A stretch of DNA of 64,000 nucleotides, taken from contig OU696572.1 of assembly GCA_916048095.2 (NCBI GenBank), positions 3,991,362 through 4,055,361 of the forward strand, read 5' to 3'. The stretch comes from Sacculina carcini (lineage: Eukaryota > Arthropoda > Thecostraca > Sacculinidae). The position numbers and the translations under genes were made by a program. Below are positions 25,572-33,200 of this stretch, one piece after another. The first letter of the stretch is position 1, and the number at the start of each line of letters is the position of its first letter. The notes beneath the pieces were generated by a model, which saw only the letters and a list, made by a program, of their open reading frames with translations, searched no databases and was not told where the DNA came from.

Positions 25572-28500
25572 CATTAAAACCCGCCCGTTGTGCGGAGCAA
25601 TTCATGAAATAAAATTCATATTATATAAATAAAAAAAATCAAATTAAAAAATATTATATTAAATCCATATATATCCTAATCAAATGAAAATTCTAAATTT
25701 CATTTTTTACGTTTATTTTGACAAAATATGATCCCTCAACCCGCCTCATATTGAAACCCGCCCGTCGTACGGAATAATTCAGAGCTCGAATACGATCCGC
25801 AAAAAGTTCAACCTGTAAATACGTTCACCAATAAAAACTCTAAATGTGAATATTTATTATTTTACTTTGACAAAATATTATCCCTCAATCCGCCTCATAT
25901 TTGAGCCTGCTCGTCGTGCGGAATAATTCAGAACACAAAGACGTAACAAACAATGAAAGTTCTAGCATGTAAACCCGCCCGTCGTGCGGAACGGTTCATA
26001 CTATTAAATTTGTATTCAATTCATAAGAGAAAAGGAATATGAATTAAAAAATAAAAGAGTAAACCCATAAAAATCCAAATTTCTATATTTTTATATTATT
26101 TTCACAAAATATTATCCTCAACCCGCCTCATATTTAAAACCGCCCGTCGTGCGGAATAATTCAAAATTCAGATACGAAATAATGAAAATTTACTTAACCT
26201 TTTTTATCATAATGTTTACAAAATATATTTATAAATTAGCATCATCTAGCATGGAAACCCTCCCGTTTTGCAGAACAATTAATAAAGTAAAATAAATATT
26301 GAATTCATAAAAGAAAACGAATACAAATTTAAAAAGAAAAAAGTAAACCCATAAGAAGTATTAACCAATAGAAAAGTCTAAATATGAATGTGTTTATTTT
26401 AGATGTGGCACAATATTTTCCCTCGAACAGCCTCGTATTTAAACCCGCCCGTCGTGCGGAACAATTAATAAAATATAATGAATCAAAAAGCAAAAAGCTT
26501 ATCCAACAGAAAAATGTAATTTTGTAAATTCTTGTTTTAATTATTGACGAAGTTTTTTCCCTCAACACTGCCCAAATTCACACCCGTCTTTCGTGTGTAG
26601 TAATTCAGAAGTGTAACACTATCAAAACAATGAAACTTTCTGTCATCTCTATAATTCCAGATTAATGCTTCCGCTAAAACAGCATATGCATATAGTTGGC
26701 ATTGCATGATATTACAACCCATATCCTTATGCAACTTAAGCGTATGCAACTTGAAATTAAACCAATTAAATCACACAGTCAAATTCAGTAGTTTACTTTG
26801 TTCCCAGTAGCATTTTACCCGCCCGTCGTGCGGAACAATTCATGTGTAAATATTGAGGACAATAAAGCCTTTATATTCAGTAGAGTGTAGCATTAATTAA
26901 ACTGTACGCAATAAAACCACACCATCCATGCTTGGAGCTAATATGATGCATTATAAATTGTGATTGGACTTCAGTGAAATTAAATCAGTGTATATTCATG
27001 TGTAATCGCAAGTGCGCATAATAGCTGTCAAATTGGCAACATGACATTTTGACTTTACACCGCCGTAATTTCCTTCAGATACACTTTGGAAAATTAAAAA
27101 TTATACCGTATTGTAGAAAACAAAATTTCTAGCACGATGTTATATTTTGTTTTAACGTGTGACAAATAGTTACTGAGAAATACTTAAAAAATGAATAAAT
27201 TTTAGTCGCCCGGTGTTCAAGTGCAATTTTGGATGTATTTGAGAATTTTGCCAATTTTACACGTTTTTTGTATTATTTGTGGGTATAAATTATAGCTTAT
27301 CTTGTAGAACACAAAATTATCTACACAGTAGTATATTCCTGTGTAATCGCAAGTGCGCATAATAGCTGTCAAATTGGCAATATGTCCTTTTGACTTTACA
27401 CCGCCGTAACTTCCTTCAGATACACTTTGGAAAATTACAAATTATACCGTATTGTAGAAAACAAGATTTTTAGCACGATGGTATAATTTATTTTTATGTG
27501 TAACAAATAGTTATTGAGAAATAGTAGAAAAATGAATTAATTTTAGTCGCCCGGTGTTCAAGTGTAATTTTGGATGTAATTGAGAATTTTGCCAATTTTA
27601 CACGTTTTTTGTATCATTTGATGGTATAAATTATAGCTTATCTTGTAGAACACAAAATTCTCTACACAGTAGTATATTCCTGTGTAATCGCAAGTGCGCA
27701 TAATAGCTGTCAAATTGGCAACATGACATTTTGACTTTACACCGCCGTAACTTCCTTCAGATACACTTTGGAAAATTAAAAATTATACTGTATTGTAGAA
27801 AACAAAATTTCTAGCACGATGGCATAATTTATTGTAATGTGTGACAAATATTTCCTGAGAAATGGGTAGAAAAACGAATTAATTTTAGTCACCCGGTGTT
27901 CAAGTGTAATTTTGGATGTATTTGAGAATTTTGCCAATTTTACACGTTTTTTGTATCATTTTTGGGTATAAATTATAACTTTTCTTGTAGAACACAAAAT
28001 TATCTACACAATAGTATAATTGTTATAGCTGTACCACTGCTCGTTTAGGAGGAATAAATAGCGAAATATTGACCAAAATATTCACGTTTTTGTGTGCTAA
28101 TTTTGCCTTTTTGACTTTGTCATTTACACTTCACACCGCCGTAACTTTTTTTAATACACCTTAATACAAAATACAAAATTATACCGTGTTGTAGAAAACA
28201 AAATTCCCAGCATGATGGTATTATTTATTTAGATGTGTGATAATTAGTTTGTGAGAAATGGAGAAAAAAGTATAGAAAATCGGACGCGTGAAGTTTAAAT
28301 AAAATTTTGAATGTAGATTGAATTTTTGTCCATTTTACATAATTTATATTTAATTTTTGGATATGAATTATAACCTATCTTGTTGAACAGAAAACTTTCT
28401 ACACAGTGGTATAATCTGTATTACTGTACCATTTCTGGTTTATGAGGAGTAGATGTAGGAATATTGACCAAAATTTTCGCATTTTTCAGGGTTCATTTTG

Positions 28501-31500
28501 TCTTTTCACCGCGATAACTTTTTTTCGTTTTATTTTTAAAATTTTAAATTTATCCTATCGTGTAGACAAGAACATTTCCAGCGTAATGGTATAAATTGTT
28601 GGCGGGTACATTAAGTAGTTACTGAGTAACAGCTTGCTGAAAATGTGACCAAGGAGGGTGGGACAGACAAACACACAGACAGACAGACAGAGGATCTCTC
28701 TTATATATATAGACTAGCATTAAAACCCGCCCGTTGTGCGGAGGAATTCATAAAATGGAATTAATATTCATAATAATTCATATTCATAAAAATATTCCAA
28801 ATTAAAAAAGAAAATGAAAACTCATCAGTGTCTTACTCAATAGAAAAGTGCAAGTGTGAATATGTTTATTTTTATTTTGACATAATATTTTCCCTCAACC
28901 CGCCTCATATATAAACCAACCCATTGTGCGGAATAATTCAGAACACAAACACGTAACAAACAATGAAAATCCTAGCATGTAAACCCGCCCGTCGTGCGAA
29001 ACAGTTCATACTATTTAATTTGTATTCAATTCATGAGAGAGAAGGAATATGAATTAAAAAAGAGTTGAGTAAACCCATACAAAAGTCTAAATTTCTATAT
29101 TTTCATATTTATTTTCACAAAATAGTTTGCCTAAACCGCCTCATATTTATACATGCCCGTCGTGCTGAATAATTCAGAACTCAGACACGAAACAATGAAA
29201 AATGACTACACTTTTTCATCATAATGTTTCCAAAATATTTTAATAACTTGATATCACCGTCTAGCATTGAAACCCGCCAGTTGTGCGGAGCAATTCATAA
29301 GATGAAATTCATATTCAATTCATAAACATATTGCAAATTTAAAAAGAAAACAGATATACTCATTAAAATCTTACTCAATTGAAAAGTCTAAATTCAATTA
29401 TATTTTTTGACAACATATTTTCCTTCAGCCCGTCTCATATTTAAACCCGCCCGTCGTGCTGAACAATTTATAAAATAAAATGCATATTCAATCCATAAAA
29501 ATAAAATGCATATTCAATCCATAAAATAAACTGAATACAAATTAAAAAGCAAAACATTTAACATTTTCCCTCGAACAGCCTCATATTTAAACCCGCCCGT
29601 CGTGCGGAACAATTAAGCCCCAACACCAATGGTTCTTTATATATAAACCAACTAATGACAACTAACTAACTAATATTCAAATGGTTCTTTATTATATAAT
29701 AATGGTTTTTTATTTAATGGTTCTATATGGTACAATAATTCAGTAGTTTACTTTGTTCCCAGTAGCATTTTACCCGCCCGTCGTGCGGAACAATTAAGCC
29801 CCTGATCTATACCATTGAACCCGCGCAATTATGTCACCTCATTCAAGCATACACACACAGACAGACAGATAATTTCTTCTTTATGTATATATATATACCA
29901 TTGAACCTGCGCAATTATGTCACCTCATATCCAAGCATACATACACAGACAGACAGATAATTTCTTCTTTATGTATATATATGGCATTAATACCCGCCCG
30001 TTGTGCGGAGCAATTCATACAATCAAGCAAATCATGAACCATTTGAAAAAATGAACTAAAAACACTTTTTTTTAAACCCACCCGTCGTGCGGAACAATTC
30101 ATACAATAAAATTCATATCAAATCCATAAAATATAATGAATACAAATTGAAAAGCAAAAAATGTGAGCTATAAATATCTTGACCAATAGAAAAGTCTAAA
30201 TGCCCGCGGGACATTTTTATTTCATAAAAATGAGCCATTGCTTCGTTTGCGTTTGAAGCCCCTGGTCATTGAACCAGCGAACCATGAACCAGCGCAATTA
30301 TGTCACCTCATATTCAAGCATACATACACAGACAGACAGATAATTTCTTCTTTATGTATATATATGGCATTAATATGTATATTAATATTAATATTAATAT
30401 TAATATAATTAATATAAATTATGTATAATATGTCCATTTGACTTTACACCGCCGTAACTTCCTTCAGATACACTTTGGAAAATTAAGAATTATACCGTAT
30501 TGTAGAAAACAAACTTTCCAGCACAATGGTATAATTTATTTTTATGTGTAACAAATAGTTCTTGAGAAATAGGTAGAAAAATGAATTAATTTTAGTCGCA
30601 CGGTGTTCAAGTGTAATTTTGGACGTATTTGAGAATTTTTCCAATTTTACACGTTTTTTGTATCATTTGTGGGTATAAATTATAGCGTTTCTTGTAGACC
30701 AAAAAAATTTCTACACAATAGTATAATTTTTATAACTGTAACTATGCTGGTTTAAGAGGAATAGATAGCGGAATATTGACCAAAATATTCGAGTTTTTCA
30801 GTGCCTTTTTGACTTTGTCATTTTGACTTCACACCGCCGTAACTTTTTCTTTATACGCTCTGGAAAATTAAAATATATACCGTGCTTTAGAAAACAAAAT
30901 TCCCAGCATGATGGTAATATTTATTTAGATGTGTGATGTTTAGTTGCTGAGAAATAGAGAAAAAAGAAAAAAAATCGGACGCGTCGAGCTTAAATATAAT
31001 TTTGAATGTAGACTGAAATTTTGTCATTTTTACATATTTTATATTTAATTTTTGGATATTAATTATAGCCTATCGCGTAGAACAGAAAATTCTCTACACA
31101 GTGGTATAATCTGTTTGGCTGTACCATTTCTGGTTTATGAGGAGTAGATGGCAGAGCATTGACCACAATTTTCGCATTTTTCAGGGTTCATTTTGTCTTT
31201 TCACCGCTATAACTTTTTTGGATTTCATTTTTGAAATTTAAAATTTAATCTAAAGTGTAGACAAGAAAATTTCCAACGTGATGGTATAAATTGTTAGCGG
31301 GTAGGCTGAGTGGTGGCCGAATAATAGCTGATAGAAAATGGACCAAGGAGGGTCGAACAGACACACAGACAGACACACACACAGAGGATCTCTTTTATAT
31401 ATATAGATATAGCTATATATATCATACCCCCAGGATTTACGCCCGTGTACATACGCGTGTACGCGTGTACGTGTACATACGCACGCACGCGTGTACGTGT

Positions 31501-33130
31501 ACATACGCACATATATTACATAAATACATTTATAAGATAAATACATATCCACATTCATCACATAGTTGTGCCTATGTTGAATGTAAATAATGTTCACGAG
31601 CTTAATATAATCAGCATGTAAATTCTCCAATGCTCACCTGATTAAGCCAGCAATTTGTCGTCAAAATCTGATTGCGCTCATCCTGGGATACACAAATATC
31701 ACTGCATTACGTGGGCGCGCTGAGAAAGGGGGAGCGGGCATTGAGAGCATCCCCATCTTGCGCCCCCAACCCCGGACCCTTAACTAAAGCCGTATAATAT
31801 AAAATTAACATGGATTATTTGAAGATTCAGGGATTCGAAGTGACAATGCAGTACAGTGTAATTACACGTGAATATTATTAAATAACTTATTAAATATTAT
31901 TAAGCGACTTATTAAATATTATTAAGTCTTATTCAATCATATTTAATGTCTCATTAAATATTATTCAATGTGATTGAAGACAGTAAAAATAAAAAATGAA
32001 TAATAAAAATGACTAATAATCAATTAGTGCAATAATAAATAGAGTGTAAATATGACATTAATATGAATTAAGTGCAATAATTAATAATGAAAACAGTACT
32101 GAATTTTTCATTACGTAATATTTACATTGTTAAAACAGTTATATTAGCATTTATTTTGATATCGTCGTTTAAACACGCAATTATGGATATCACTATCAAT
32201 CAACTCCGTGACGAAAGGGAAATCAAATTGATCAAGAGTATCAATCTAGCAAAACTCATCGCATTTTCAACGGTGGGACAGAAGAGATCAGAAACTGATG
32301 ATCAGAAACTGCGCTCAAACTACGCATAATCAAATGCAATCTTATTCGAATATCCCTGAATATCTTTGGAATTGTTGACTATTGAAATGTTGAGGGATAT
32401 TAAAATATTCGAATATCCTTGAATATTTCAATAGTCAACAGGAGCTTAACTGCTGTCTGTGCGTGATATTTCCCACGAGGATATCAACCGTTTTGCAGTG
32501 CCTGGCCTTTAGGAATATCTTGAGAGACGAAAACAATTATGATCCATAAAGCACCCCCGAAACTACCATTGGGGTCAATCAATAGCCAATATACACAAGA
32601 GCCATTATTTACGTGTGTGTATGTGTATGCACTCACCTGATTGTACTCACCTATTTGTTTACTACAGGAGTTGAGCTGTGCTTGTACTGTCCTGTCTCCA
32701 ACCCACCCTCTAACCTATTTTCCCTGATATTCCTAGTATTTCACACTATCCAGTCATTCTTTAAATGTTCCTACGCTTTTAGCTCCAACAATATATTCCA
32801 ACCTATATGGGAAACTATATTTCTTAAAATCTCTCAAATATCTAATCTTTTTTCAGTTTTTTATATATATTGTGTGTGTGTGTGTATGTGTATGCTTGTG
32901 TCTGTGTAGCTTTGTAGAGTCGAGCTCACCACGTCTATGATCTGCGTGAGTGAGAGAGCGAATGTCACTGAGAGAGGTGGCGCCGTGATGTTGGACGGCC
33001 AGGCGGATGAGAGGCGCGGGAGCTGTTGTGTCGGTCGAGCTGATCTGCTGTAGTTGGATAGCAGAGAGTCGACAAGCCGATGCTCAGAAGACTGCCAGGC
33101 CAGAGACTGACTGACTGCAGTCGCAAACAC

Positions 33131-33200
<70 letters not shown>

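Larger units (their letters stand above)
25012..31443. mobile_element. Inverted-repeat element hosting the Helitron-like pair
   Basis: ggcgtaaatcctggggg at 25012-25028 is exactly inverted as cccccaggatttacgcc at 31427-31443, each followed inward by tagctatatatata. Removing the Helitron-like insert (25051-31407) leaves a very short palindromic element of about 75 bp with a TA-rich centre, like a MITE. No target duplication outside the repeats was recognised. Confidence 0.6.

Noticed and set aside
25012-31443. CRISPR-like array of cccgcccgtcgtgcgg repeats
   Set aside because: Spacing is irregular (about 80-300 bp), copies are diverged, and the context is a eukaryotic intron within mobile elements.
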